Part shown: positions 37,888 through 50,264 of the stretch, piece by piece
How positions within the stretch are numbered: the first letter of the stretch is position 1
Layout: every line of letters begins with the position of its first letter
Notes under the pieces: generated by a model
What the model saw: only the letters and a program-made list of their open reading frames with translations
What the model was told of the DNA's origin: nothing
Database searches by the model: none
NCBI GenBank assembly: GCA_029962745.1
Contig: CM057156.1
Span: 28,152,731-28,216,730, forward strand
Reading direction: 5' to 3'
Source: Echinometra lucunter
Lineage: Eukaryota; Echinodermata; Echinoidea; Camarodonta; Echinometridae
Length of the DNA stretch: 64,000 nt
Translations under genes and position numbers: made by a program

Positions 37888-37991
37888 AGGGTGTGTGTGT
37901 GTGTGTGTGTACAAATAGTAGCCGTGGGTTCATCTCCGCTTGGTCGTCTTGCCCCCCCCCCCCCAATCCGAAAAATGGATCGACGCCTCTG
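36464..37991. mobile_element. 1528-bp hAT-like element with perfect 15-bp TIR and 8-bp target duplication
   Basis: The left terminus CAGAGGCGTCGATCC (36464-36478) is the exact reverse complement of 37977-37991. CACTCACT is duplicated at 36456-36463 and 37992-37999. The CAG start and 8-bp duplication are hAT features. G and C runs sit inside both ends. The interior has several CTCGCTCGC-type motifs at about 36950, 37124, 37362, 37525 and 37712, suggesting internal repeats, and a (TA)n/(TG)n tract at 37828-37912. No transposase frame is visible, so it would need enzyme supplied in trans. Confidence 0.82.
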
Positions 37992-38110
37992 CACTCACTG
38001 TTGTCTCATTTCAGACGCTGTTCTACCTCAATGAACAACGTGAATATAATACAAATATCATTAAAATGATAGCAAGAGAAGAAAATAAGAAGTGAAGAGC
38101 AGAGGAAAGA

Positions 38111-38194
38111 AATGGTTGCCTATGGGCCAGGGCTCGCAAAAGTGAAATCCTTCACTATTACCCGGAGGCATGCTAGCCCTCATAGGCAACCATG
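38111..38194. other. Small foldback with GGTTGCCTATG ends
   Basis: ATGGTTGCCTATGGG at 38111 pairs with CTCATAGGCAACCAT at about 38178-38192; AGGGCT and AGCCCT extend the stem. Possibly a short MITE. Confidence 0.5.
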
Positions 38195-38514
38195 TAGAAG
38201 AATATTGCACAAATGCAAATGCTGACAGGCGTGATCCTTATTATGATGTATTTACAACAGCGCCAACTTACGGCTACTCAAAAACAAAGACTCTTAGAAA
38301 CATTATATATTGTAGCTTCTCGTGAATTTCCGTAGTTTGAATACAAATACATTTTAACGGATGTTACTAAAAAAAAATAAAGCTCTTATTGATCAGAATA
38401 GATCAGATCAGAATAGAATGCTGGGAGCAAAAATGGGACAAAATCAGTAGTTAAGGACTGAGAGAGCGCTATTTCAAAATGAAAACCCCAATCCCATACA
38501 AGTTCGCTCTGGCT

Positions 38515-38690
38515 TTAATTCATTCGCCCGGCCAATAAAACAAACGAACAAAAACAACCAAAACCCTCTCACACAAAACAAAACAAAACAAGAACAAAAA
38601 ACAAAAACCACAACAAATCATAACAAAACATAACAGCAGAAAACAAACAAAAACAACAAACATACAAACAAACACAAAACACGGGATGGG
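38515..38690. repeat. A/C-rich low-complexity tract
   Basis: Irregular AAAAC/AAAC repeats of about 170 bases. Confidence 0.75.
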
Positions 38691-39001
38691 GAGTTGTCGA
38701 TAAGGGTCTTGTATAACACAAATACCTCCATTTTGGAGGGCGGCGGACAAAATATTGAAAGTAAACGGAGGAGAGCGCAATCATAAAAGCTAATTTAATC
38801 AAATTGTTGTACCTTAATGACATCTAAAGTAAAATTCATCACACTTGTCGCTATCGTCAGCGTCGTTCATTACAAGTTCATCATAGGCACATACATTGTA
38901 TGTATTTGGTACGATTAATCATCTTCGGTGATAATAACAGCATTATGACATTTGATCATTATCATCTTCACAACCAGAATCACTAATAGCATCATCATAA
39001 C

Positions 39002-39090
39002 CATCATCGTCAGTCCTTTCTAAATACAGAAATGATTACCATCATAATCAGCATGAAGATGATCATCATCCTTATCAACATCATTCCAGT

Positions 39091-39121
<31 letters not shown>

Positions 39122-39545
39122 CACATTATCTTCATCACAACCATCCTCCTCCTCTTCATCTTCATCATTCCAGCAATCATCAGTACAATCTCCTCCATCA
39201 TCATCATCTTCATCATCATCGTCATCCTCCTATCATCATTTACCATAATCATAACCATCATCCCCATAGCCATCATCATTGTTTACCATCATCTTAACCA
39301 TCGTCCTCCTCCTCCTCAACATAATCAGTGTTTTTTTTATCATTACAATATTCATCATCATTGCCATAACCATCATCATTGCCATAACCATCACCACCAT
39401 CATCATAACCACCACCACCACCACCACCATCATCATGATCATGATCATCATCATCATCATCATCACAATCTCCATCATCATCATTGCCATAATCACGACC
39501 ACCACCATCACCATCACCCTACTCCTCCTCAGCATCATCAGTGTA
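39002..39545. repeat. Long imperfect (ATC)n array, about 540 bp
   Basis: Dominated by ATC/CAT with ACC and CTC variants. The six-frame Ile-, His- and Met-rich open frames across it are artefacts. Confidence 0.92.
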
Positions 39546-42150
39546 TCACAATATACATTAAAGAGACCATACATGTAAGACAAAGCAATCTCAAATTTTC
39601 TATTAATACAAAATATCCTCCTGATTAATCTTTTAAGAAAAAACATATCTTCAAAACAATAATCACAAATGCTTTCAGCATGAATCTGCAGAACATATTC
39701 AGAGTTTGAAGATGTTTATACTCCAAAGATAGAGTGCAGACTTCATCAATAAACTCATTATGGTAAACATAATTATTTATCAAAACAATAACAATATGCA
39801 TATGTCTAATGCCAAATTACATCTTATTCATTTATGTATGGACAAGGGCGTCGTGCAGCTCCAGAATTTTGTAAAATAAAAGGGAAGGATTCAATTCCCC
39901 CAATCTCTGATAAGAAAAAAAAGAAGAAGAAGAAGAAGAAAAAAAAAGCTCATCAAGCAAAAGGGGATTCACAACAGCTTAAAGTGATGCAGTAACTTTC
40001 TGGAGGCTTGATTTAATAAATTGTTGAATTTTGATGTCTGTGTTGTATAAAGATATTCAGAAGGATAAATAAACAGCCAGGAATATAAAGATTTTGAAAT
40101 ATAAGATGTTATAATCAAGATATCTATCACTGAATTCTGCAATTTGCAAAACCAACCTGGGTATGCTTTTGTCTAACACTGCAGTAAAGAAAGATCTGGC
40201 ATTGCTGGTCACATGTATATTTTCACTTTTTGTGAAGCACATGATGATGTCTTTGTAGTGCATTTTTCAGGGCTCTATATGTAGGGCCATGCAGCTCAGA
40301 TTTCTAAGTTATACTCAATGGCTGTAAGACAAGCAAGCAAACAAGCAAAACAGGAGAAAAAAAAAGGGGTGTGAAGGCTCTTACCCTGGAACGACCCCTT
40401 AAGGATGTAGTAATCACCTTCTGTTTCATGATTTCTCTTAAAAGTGAACTTGCCCTAGATCTGTTTCATCATGCCTGACCCTACATAGAACCATTTGCAG
40501 TGCTGTATTAAGATGTAGACAAAAGTGTGGGAAAATTTTATTGGTGTTCAGATTTGATTAAGGTTGATTTGAATTCATAATCTCTGCATCTTATTAACTG
40601 GTGATTCAATTTGAGTGATCATAGCTAATGTAAACTGTAATCATCTTCATCTTCCCTACTACGGTATGACAACACTTTGTAGCAAATATGATTTTCTATG
40701 TAGCAAATATGATTTTCTATGTACTACAGAAAGTTGACTTCATACATTTGGAAATACACCTCTTAAAGCTTTCATGCTACATCTACATGCCAGTGGGCAA
40801 CATACCACATTTTTTCTTTGCTTATAATTTTTTCTATTTCTTTTCACCTGAGAAGTGAGAATCCTTGATTATTTCTACAGGCGTCTTGAGCACTCCAGAG
40901 TGGATATGCTGCTATTTATTAATAGTATTATCATTATTGATATTAACATTGAATATATTGCAAAAGTAGATGGAGTAGCTTTCATATACATCTGTATGAC
41001 ACCATAATGCTGCCAATTCAAAAGGTAAAATTCAACAGTGATCATATTATTCATGAACAGTGGTTTTACTTTTATAAAAATCGACTGCTTTCTGTACTTA
41101 TTACAGGAAAGTATATTTAAAAAAAAAAAAAAGGGAATATATTTACCACAATAGTTCTTCACTGAGTTACAGATCTGCAATTCAATTTCAAAAGTGGATA
41201 GAAGTAATACTTACATGTATAAATTTGGTAGGTGGGTTGCTTAAGACTAGCCAACTTTAGTAAGTACCTGTACAAACTACAATATTCACTGAAAAGCAGA
41301 AATAGCATTTGCACTTAATATATCATGTGTAATGCGTGTGTGGCTGGACTTGAGACAGAAGTACATGGAGGCTAAAATTTTTTATCTTTTGCTTTTTCTA
41401 CACATATCATATGTTTAGCAGAAATCATTACAAAACGCGCCGGAGAGGCAAATTTCTTGACTAAGGAAATTACCTGTTTATATCGAAACCTTTTTATTTC
41501 TGGGCTAAAAAAAAAAAAAATACAAAGAAGTGGGACAAGCAAAATTACTTTGTTATAACGAGACTTTGTTTAACAGTGTTCTTTATAACAAGGTTCCACT
41601 GTATAAATTTATGATGTCATGTGAGGTTTCATTATCAGAACTCAGATGATCTCTAATTCCTCAAATGTTTGCATATAATTTTATTTTTTTTTCACACCTG
41701 TTATATACATGTATTTGTCATATTGCTTGCCTAGAGGACTTCATCTCTTATGCTGTATAGTGTATACCCAAACGAAAACCCTGTTAGCTCTAGACAGATT
41801 ATACCAAAAATCACTGAATGAAAATTGAAATTAATTTATATGGTAAAAATATTTCCCTGGATATATCACTCAAATATTAGGAAAAAATCTGAAACATATA
41901 CTAATCAGAAAGATTTTTCCCCATGTAGGTCTTTTATCACTTTACTGCAAATATTTCTCTATATGATTTAAGAAAACAAATGGAAATTTTCACTTCATGC
42001 TTACAAAGAGCATGGATCACAAATACGTGTGCAGAAATCACTCACACATTGCATGTCATCACTTACCATAATTCCTTTAGAATTTAATACATGTATTTTC
42101 CTGTCTACTTTCCATAATATATTGAAGAAATCATATCTAAATCTTGCAAA
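39545..42150. other. Intergenic sequence downstream of PHAX
   Basis: No exon was recognised. Contains (AAG)n near 39918-39945 and a 21-bp tandem duplication at 40681-40722. AT-rich elsewhere. Confidence 0.5.
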
Positions 42151-42273
42151 TCATTCATGCATCATTTGGCACCAACTAAAGCAAGTTCATGACACTGACT
42201 GAAACAACAATGGCATGGCCCGAAACAAAAATACGGTGGAAATTGTCTATTAGAGCAACTCGGTTGAATGGAA

Positions 42274-45200
42274 TTAATCATCATCATCATCATCATCAAG
42301 TACTTCTCCATCCTCTGGATCAGAGTCTTCATTTCTCTTGGGAATATCCTCAAGCTTTGGAAACATCATGGTGTCATTGTCCTCTTTGATGTCGGTGCAC
42401 TCCTTTTGTGGCACAGGTACTTCACCTTCCCAATTAGGCACATTTGGTGCTTCACTGCAGGCACCAGGGACATGCCCTATTTCATCAATATAGGGTTCAT
42501 CCCTCATGTCCGTTGCTTCGGTGAACTCTCCATCTCCCTCAAACCTTTCACCTTCTGCTTCCTCCATGCCATCCATCTCTGCCTCATCATCCCTGTTTTC
42601 AGGGTGATGATCCTCCTCCTCCTTGCTGAAGCCGGCAGACTTTCTGGTGAGTTTTCTCCTCTTCTTCTTCTCTGCATCAGAGGCCTTCTTCTCTTCTGCG
42701 AAGATCTCCTTGACAGTTTCTGCTGAGATGTCTAGATCAGTCTTCATTAACTGGATGAAGACTCCACCCGGTGATCGCCTCCTTGATCGGTTCTGCAAAA
42801 GGGAAGATGAAAAATTGAATTCAGATAGGTGTAATAATAATTAGCATAATATACAATTCTTCTGCACTGCATGAGTCCCTGACACGCTTAAGCTATATAT
42901 GGAAAGATGTGTTTTTAGTTTTAAGTATTAGTAACAATTATACAGTGTGTCCCAGAAAAAATGAAACCGAGATGTATTGATGTTTATTAACATCCTCATC
43001 ACAATAATGATAAATAACTAATACATATTTTTAAAGCTTAGACCCTCTTCTTTCATTAGATACCACTAATATGATACATACTTCACGCATGAGTGAATTA
43101 GAACAATATGAAGAAGGGCTACCAAAAATCCTTTGCACAACCATACCTCAAATTCAAAGAGATAGATATGAAAATATTTCTGTTACTGTGATATGAAAAT
43201 AATACTTCTGAATAGTTCATTTTCTGCTCTTTGATATGAGTCCTCAATGGATGAAAATGAGTTGGGGATGACTAAGCTATGTTTGTGTAAAGTGATGCTT
43301 GCATTTCCACAATTTATTACATGAATCCGTTTGCATTCGCTGCCTGTCCTAGCAGTGAGCAAAGAAGACAAAAGACTTTATGCATGGTTGATCATCAAGA
43401 AAATGGAGTGGTGAGTACAAAACCTCACATAAATGATAAAAGCTGATTAATAATGAAGTGTGTTTTCTTTAGCATAATTCATCTTGCAGTTAACAACAAA
43501 TTGATCAACGAGTGTTTCTAGTAACAAGATAGGGACGTCCTGAGCTCAAGAGCCTTCAGCGAGTTGCTGATGTTGCTGCCTGTCTAGCAGTGTCATGTCT
43601 GGTTCAATTTATGAATAGCTTTTATGGAAAGAAATTAATTCTTTAAGCGTTGACAGCTATGCAGTGGTGTTTGACTAAATAAATTTATTAAATGAACAAG
43701 CAACCATAACATCAACATACAAACACGCATACAGAGGGAGCGATAGGAAGTGTGAGCATGTGAGGGGTGGAGAGTTAATGGTGTGGAGTTCCAAGTGGGG
43801 TTAAAGATGGAGTGGGGATGAGGAGGAGGGTGGGAGGGATGGGTTTTAACATGCAATTTATCGGTTATGCAGTCTTGTTTCACTAAATCTATCCAACAGA
43901 TGAATAAACGACCATAACACAATACACACATCATCACACACACACACACACACATCACAAGGGAGGGTTAGGGAACTTGGGGGATTGTAGAGTTTGGGTT
44001 CCGGGAGGGAATGGGGATGGGGGTCGGCCGGGGTGGTGATAGGCAATGAGGATGAGGAGGGTGGGATAGGAGGAGTCTCTACACGAAAGTTTTTATATCA
44101 TCATCTCCGCATCCATTCATGCGAATAATTGGTGCTAACAATTGGTGAGAAGTTAACAAACAAATGATGTTAAAAATCGAAGAAATGCTATCAATATTTC
44201 AATTTAAGTTATCTCTGTCATGCTTGGTTCATTTTTCCCGATTGAGGTATCAACCGAAAGGGCAAAAAATGAACTTTCTAGAAATGTGATTATCTCTTTG
44301 AAATTCAAACATCGTTGGCCAAACAAATTTTTGGTTACCCAACTTCACATTATCCTTATTCACTCATGCATGAAATATATATCATATGAGTGACATCGCA
44401 TGAAAAAAGAGGGTCTAAGCTTTACGAATATGTGCCACTTATTAATTATAACTGTGATTAAGATATGATTAAACATCGATCAATCTCGTTTCGTTTATTC
44501 TGGGACACACTGTATAGTTGGAGATTTTCCAGTTAATAAATGATAAGTTATTCCACAATGTGAAAGTTGCACATGCAACAATGTATTTTCACTTGAGAAA
44601 ATCTTTTTTCTTCCTCTTCAGGCCCTGTCCCACACTGCCGTTTAATGATTCCATCTGAGAAACGAACGCATGTACTATACACGTTTATTGAACTTATTTT
44701 TCTAATTCATTCTTCAGCTGGTTTATAGACATATCTAGACGTTGACAGATGGCGCTAGCCGTTTTAAACTTTGGACATGTTCAAAGTTTGAAACGGCCAG
44801 CTTTCGATCGCAGTTTGCGGTACTCATGTTTCTCGGGCGGTCTCTTGCCGTCAGCTCAGCTGAATGAAGACGTTACTCATACTTGAGCAGACGTTTCTTA
44901 GACGCATTTAGACGTTACTTATGCTTTTCTCTCTACCATTAATAACCCCCAAAATTGAATTTGCCACCATCTGGCATTGTCTGACGTAAATATTTAGACG
45001 GAGGCAGATGGAATTGCTGAACGGTAGTATGGGACAGGGCCTTTACATACATGTATCTTGCATTATGTGAGTTCACATAATGCATATAACAGTTCTGTAG
45101 GTTAAAATGGGAATTATATATATGAAGCAGATGATAATTCAAATTACTTGTTGTCTCTTGCTCAAAAATCTGTTACAGCCTTCCCGACTTTTTGTAATTT

Positions 45201-48200
45201 TTGTACTTGGACAGTAAGTGGTTTAAAGTTCCTGTAAATTAATTTGATCTACAACATATGGGTTGCTTGGACCACATACTAGAAAGATACACACAGGATT
45301 TCATGTCCTATTTACAAGGCAAAGCTTTTCTGTGCTTACAATTCGTACCTTCATCAAAAGTGTTTGCAAGGACTTGTCGAGTCTTTCATGTTTATGTATA
45401 TGAACATTCAAACATGTAAAATCTTAAAGTAGATATAAGAAGGGAATAAATGTCCATGAATTTGGTATCTATGCAAAGCATATGCTATTCATAAGTTGTT
45501 TATTCACATGGCAAATCACAAAAGTCTTCCTGCTCCTGGATATCCTTAAATGAAATGTCGAGAAATACCCTCCTCAGTCAGCCTGGAAAACCAGTCACGG
45601 AACAAGTCCACTATGCGTGACGTCACGAAAGGGGATAAGTATATTTACATACCCGGATGTTCCATACAAAGCATGTGCAGAGAGAGAGAGATTTCTTGAG
45701 GTTTTTTTTTCCAAAGCCTGAAAAGTCAAATGATTCAGAACTCTACGATCAATGCTTTCCCTTCTCCTTATAGTTCATAGTGTGAATATCAATTATCTGG
45801 TTTAGAATTATGATATATGCAGGTTAACAATGCGAAATTAATTGATATTTTCACCATTATTTTTTGGTGTGTGTCGAATTTGATGAGATTACGAGAGAGC
45901 TTGCTCTGAAAGTGGATCCGGCCAGCCGGTCATACAGAAAGTGCATGAAGAACGTAGGAAGCGCGTGTGTGTATAGTATAGCATGGTGTGTAGCGTGTGT
46001 ATAGCGCGTGTGTCGAAAACAAAAAGTGTTGTGTATAGCAAGTGTGTGCGCCCAGCGAGCTTTGGTTGGTGGCTTGCATAAGCCAGCGCAATATCTATCA
46101 AGCCACCGCCGAGTGTAGCCGGCTGGTCTCCCAGCCGAGAATCCGCTCTCTGCAATACGTCCAGGCAGGAGTCGAATCACTCGCGGATGAATATCGTTCA
46201 ACAACGACGTCGTCAGCTGGAGATCTCTGTATCAAGTCTGATATATATTTTTGGAATGTTTTGCTGTTTTTTAGGCTTACTGCATCCTTTTGAGGCAGTC
46301 ACACATATGAATGATAAGTATGATCATAGTTCTAGGAATTACTGATTCACATAATTGATCCTGCAGACCAACGAAACCCATCTAACATTTTCTATTCGTA
46401 CGTGTAGGTTCGATGGTGATTGCACCTTGTTTTCCGAGACAGTAAACTCGCCTTAAAACTCTACAAATATGAAAAAAAATCAGCTACTGAATATGTTGTT
46501 TTGTGTTTCTTCATTCAAATAAAAACATAAAGTCTTTCACATTATCCCATTTACAAATTTACAATGACAATCTAAGCTCGTCATAAGAAGGCACTTTTAC
46601 ATAGGTACAGCATTGCCACTACTTCCACCGGCGCATGCAATCCCCTTTCGTGACGTCACCATCGAGGCCCTTGGTTTCTGTGCGCGACCCGGCGTTTCTG
46701 ACTTCGAGATTTTGTTGAAGTTTAGTCGCTTAAATTCACCATTCTGAACTTGTTTTGTGGTTGAACACCACTCAATATTATTTTTGGGGTTGATAGCTTT
46801 CCATTGATGTAATTATCTCAATATTTGTGATCGCTTTCTTATATCAACTTTAATGATCAAAGCTTCAAATAGTCGACTCGTATTAATACTAAAACTGAAA
46901 TTCTGGGCTACTGCAAGCCTCCTACACGAATAAAAGTGAATTCAATTCCGAATCATAGGGAAATCACAGCAATCTTGCGATTGGCTTCGATTTGAAGTCA
47001 ATTTGGCCTTTTCTCAAATTTACCTAAATTTCAATTTTACTATTTAGTATTCCTATCATTATTCCGAACTTCAAATGAGATAATTTTACTTGTTTAAACT
47101 TTCATATTTACTGCAAAATGCCATTTGTTTGAAAATCTGGTCGCAGCCGGATCGTATAGTGCGCGGTGGGCTTAACTTTATCAATACCCAACAACATTCA
47201 GGGTTCATACACTTACACATTTTCAAAATTCCATGACTTTTCATGACTTCCAAGGCCAGAAAAATGCAAATTTCCGTGACTGATTGATCACATGTGATGT
47301 AAAACTTACATAAAAAGCGCGCTGATTAAAAGAGTAACAAGGCTGATCTGAGCACCATGAATGCAGGGCCGGCCCAAGCGCAGATTTATAAACATTAAAA
47401 ATATCTTGAATTAAATGATTTTCCATGACTTTCCAGAAGAAAGTGACAAATTCCCTGACTTTCCCTGACTTTTTGCTGCTGGAAAAAGGAATATCCAATT
47501 CCCTGACTTTCTAGAAATTCCCTAACCCGTATGAACCCCGAACATTGTTATGTTTGCAAGGAACACAATACAGGTGCACACATAAATCTTACCCTTATCA
47601 TCATTCCACCATCATTTTCAATCTCTTCAGTGTTCCTCCATATCTCCAGTGCCTTTTCCACTCCAAGAATCTTGACTATCCTCAGAACCAACTCCCTCTT
47701 GGGTTCTTGGAGGCTGTATGCAAGCTGACCTGCTATGACCTTTGCCTCTGCACTGGGGTCAATCTCTACCTTCTTCATCACACTGACTTGATCTGTGTTG
47801 TCCAATTGGGTTCCAAGCCTGCTTTTCACATTAGAGCGCCGGAACCGGTCAGCAACCATGGAGCCACGCTTCTTTAGTTTTTCTCGAAGATCATCATGTC
47901 GTTGCTTTAGCTCCTCTTCCTCCTCACTATGCTTTGGAGTATCATCAGCAAGCCAAGCATCATCCTCATCCTCTCCTACTGCCTTTATAAGCCTTCGACC
48001 CTTGATGACATCGTCTTTTGGTAGGATGCTTGCTGATAAGCCAAGAGGGAGCTGCTCTGTATCTTTGTAACTGTAGCTCTCCACATCTCGCTCCATGACC
48101 TGATCAACGCCAAAATGTGTGATCTCTCTCTCTACTGCCTCCTGGTTCTGTTCCATTGCTACCGAACCCCAAATGTTGTTCTTCCTCCTGTTCCCTCCTC

Positions 48201-48462
48201 CACCTCCCCCTCTGCTCCCTCCTCCACTTCTATCACCACTCCTTGGCAGTCTGTAGTCTGGTTTCTGCGTAGCAGGTGCTGGGAAGGTCATCCTGTGAGA
48301 CCCACTTGAGGTAGATGTGGTTTTTCGTCGTTTCCATGACTGTTCATCATCGCTATCACTTTGGTCACTGGAATCATCATCACTTGACTCAAATTTTCGA
48401 ATATTTCCTCTGTGTCCATAATCTTTCTTTGGTGTTGCTTGACGCTGTGTGAAGGCTGCCAT
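42274..48462 (-). CDS. PHAX: PHAX, phosphorylated adaptor for RNA export
   Basis: Two coding exons on the minus strand: 48462-47593 (ATG to donor AAGG/GTAAGA) and 42792-42274 (acceptor CCCTTTTGCAG to TAA), both in phase 0, giving 462 residues. PHAX binds capped U snRNA with the cap-binding complex and recruits CRM1 for nuclear export. Visible features are a CK2-like acidic serine block SSDDDSSDQSDSDDE near the N terminus and a basic KRRK nuclear-localisation candidate. There is also a conserved NNIWGSVAMEQNQEAV segment. The RNA-binding domain runs from about residue 235 (LAYSLQEPKREL, RIVKILG) across the splice junction into SRRRSPGGVFIQL. The C-terminal tail is Glu/Asp-rich and ends in seven Asp encoded by a GAT repeat. 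It is longer than the human protein (about 394). An acceptor-like TTGTAG at 48496 lies just upstream and the frame stays open through it, so a further N-terminal or 5' UTR exon is likely. Confidence 0.93.
42941..44514. mobile_element. 1574-bp mariner-like non-autonomous element in the PHAX intron
   Basis: The left end TACAGTGTGTCCCAGAAA and the reversed right end TACAGTGTGTCCCAGAAT bound imperfect arms of about 150 bp (shared AAGCTTAGACCCTCTT). TA flanks both (42939-42940, 44515-44516). There is no transposase frame. The interior holds two diverged copies of a roughly 220-bp unit (about 43660-43855 and 43868-44040) and a (CA)n tract. Confidence 0.72.
44621..45041. mobile_element. 421-bp TIR element in the PHAX intron
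   Basis: GGCCCTGTCCCACACTGCCG at the left pairs with the reversed right end GGCCCTGTCCCATACTACCG, continuing through ATTCCATCTG. An internal palindrome GCCGTTTTAAACTTTG...CAAAGTTTGAAACGGC lies at about 44758-44800. No clean target duplication is visible. Confidence 0.7.
45617..46659. repeat. Inverted pair of 20-bp CRE-containing sequences
   Basis: GTGACGTCACGAAAGGGGAT at 45617-45636 is exactly reversed at 46640-46659. Each contains the palindrome TGACGTCA. They could be ends of an element, but flanks do not match and the interior shows no foldback. Confidence 0.45.
47199..47540. mobile_element. 342-bp hAT-like MITE beside the PHAX splice donor
   Basis: The left end CAGGGTTCATAC and the reversed right end CGGGGTTCATAC match at 11 of 12. 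AACATT flanks both sides (47193-47198, 47541-47546). The interior is rich in CCCTGACTTT and CATGACTTT motifs. It ends 52 bases from the PHAX donor site. Confidence 0.65.
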
Positions 48463-48499
48463 TGTGTTTTGAATCCCAATTTGCAAGAGGCGTATCTAC

Positions 48500-50250
48500 A
48501 ATGACAAGGATTTATAAAGTTATAGAATAAACTCATGAAAAAACATGCACGGGGAAAAAAAAGTAAGCTGTTAGCATAATAAAATCTTTAGCAACAGTAC
48601 TATACTTTGTGTAAGGGAACCAACATAGGCATAAACCTCACCACTACCCAATACCACTGCACAAAAGTCCTGAGCATTCATTCAAAATCAGCATTTGATT
48701 TCCAATACCAGCATCAAAATGAAATGCAGTAAATTCAACTCATCAGTGTTGGAAAACATAATGCCAAAAACAAAACCTGTAATTTACCATAAATTCTGTC
48801 AACTTGAGGTGTTGGTAAGTGATGCTGTGTATTACTACATGACATGTATGTCGATTCCTACACATGAAGTATAGTAAAGTCGCTATGAGTGGTGGTGTAG
48901 ATCACTTACAAGAACGCAAGATAGTATGCATCAAAACTATACAGGGACAACTGCAGCCAATAGACAAGTAGTGTTCCCATGCTCATGTCTGAGCTTCAGA
49001 GCCAGAGGAACAAGATCATTGATAAAAAGAAAAAACCCACACACTCACACATAACACATACATATCTTGCCACATGTCAACGTTATCATGCTCATGCACC
49101 TGTGGCCTAGGCTAGGTCATTAAATATGCTGACGATGTTGTATTCAAATGATAAAGATGTGAACATCAAAAGCATGTTGTAAGGTAAAGGCAAAACCCTC
49201 TTAAACTCTCAAAAAATTCAATTTTGGTCAAGTGTCATGAGGTCGCCTACTTTTGCGTTACATGTAATTCTACATTCAGTAGTGTATTTCTAACTTTGAA
49301 AACTGATATCCCCTAACACAATGTAAGTATCAACCCTGTGATAGCAAAGGAAATTACATGAAGAATGTGAATATGCATTAAAAGATGGCACAAGGTGTCA
49401 GACAAAAGAATTATGTGAACATGAATATGGAAATGTTAATAATTCTTATTATCTCATTGTTTTCAACATAACCTTTTCTGTGGCATTCCTAGGGCAATTC
49501 TAATATCATATTCTTGCAGGAGACATTCAGACCTTTTCAAAAAGGTATAATTGTCTTGGTTGTATGATCATGAAATAACTAAAAAATCACCTATTTTTTT
49601 GCCAAAAAAATCAAGCATTTTTATGAGCCACTATATTGTTCTATAATGTATTTGTGACACCCTTGCTGATTTTTCAATCATAAGGTATTGAAGCTGAGTA
49701 TAATAGCTTTAATTTGGAACTAGAAGTGAAGCCTTATTGCAAGTTTCAACCAAAATGTTGAAGTTTCCCCAAACTATTCAAAAATTTAAGTGCCATATCT
49801 CTACCTCAATGAAGGCAGTGCTAATTTTGACCTAAAAATTCCAAGTATTTCAGTTTTTAACACTACTATCACTTGGCCAAACTCACTTTTCAATCAAAAA
49901 ACAGTAAAGAGGAGTATATTAGCTATAATTTGGTACAAAATATGAGGACATATGACAAGTTTTGACAAAAATATCAACATAAAAAAAAAAACACCAAAAA
50001 CTGAATGTTCCCATTTATTTTGTACATGTTGCGCCACTTCCAGCAGCTCTGCTTCTGGCACCATCCCTGGCCTTCCACATTTTAAATGCTGTGACTCAAG
50101 TTATGTACTACCTATCTATGAAACTTTGCAGACTCATAGCATATTAATACAGCTGTAAGTCACCAGTTCTAATGAACGAATCTGCTTCAAAATTTCAGAA
50201 AATGATATGCAATATGTATGCAATGTGTCACCTGAATTTGAATGAAATCT
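48500..50250 (-). other. Presumed PHAX 5' intron or upstream sequence
   Basis: No exon was recognised. A diverged tandem duplication with a period of about 215 bp is present at 49665-49985, for example GAGTATAATAGCTTTAATTTGG versus GAGTATATTAGCTATAATTTGG. Confidence 0.45.
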
Positions 50251-50264
50251 AACAAAGGGAACCT

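Noticed and set aside
39010..39646. Met-, Ile- and His-rich proteins up to 198 aa on both strands
   Set aside because: All frames are open because of the ATC array.
45857..46204. 115-aa minus-strand frame
   Set aside because: Largely over a GTGT-rich segment. No start or splice context, no recognised motif.
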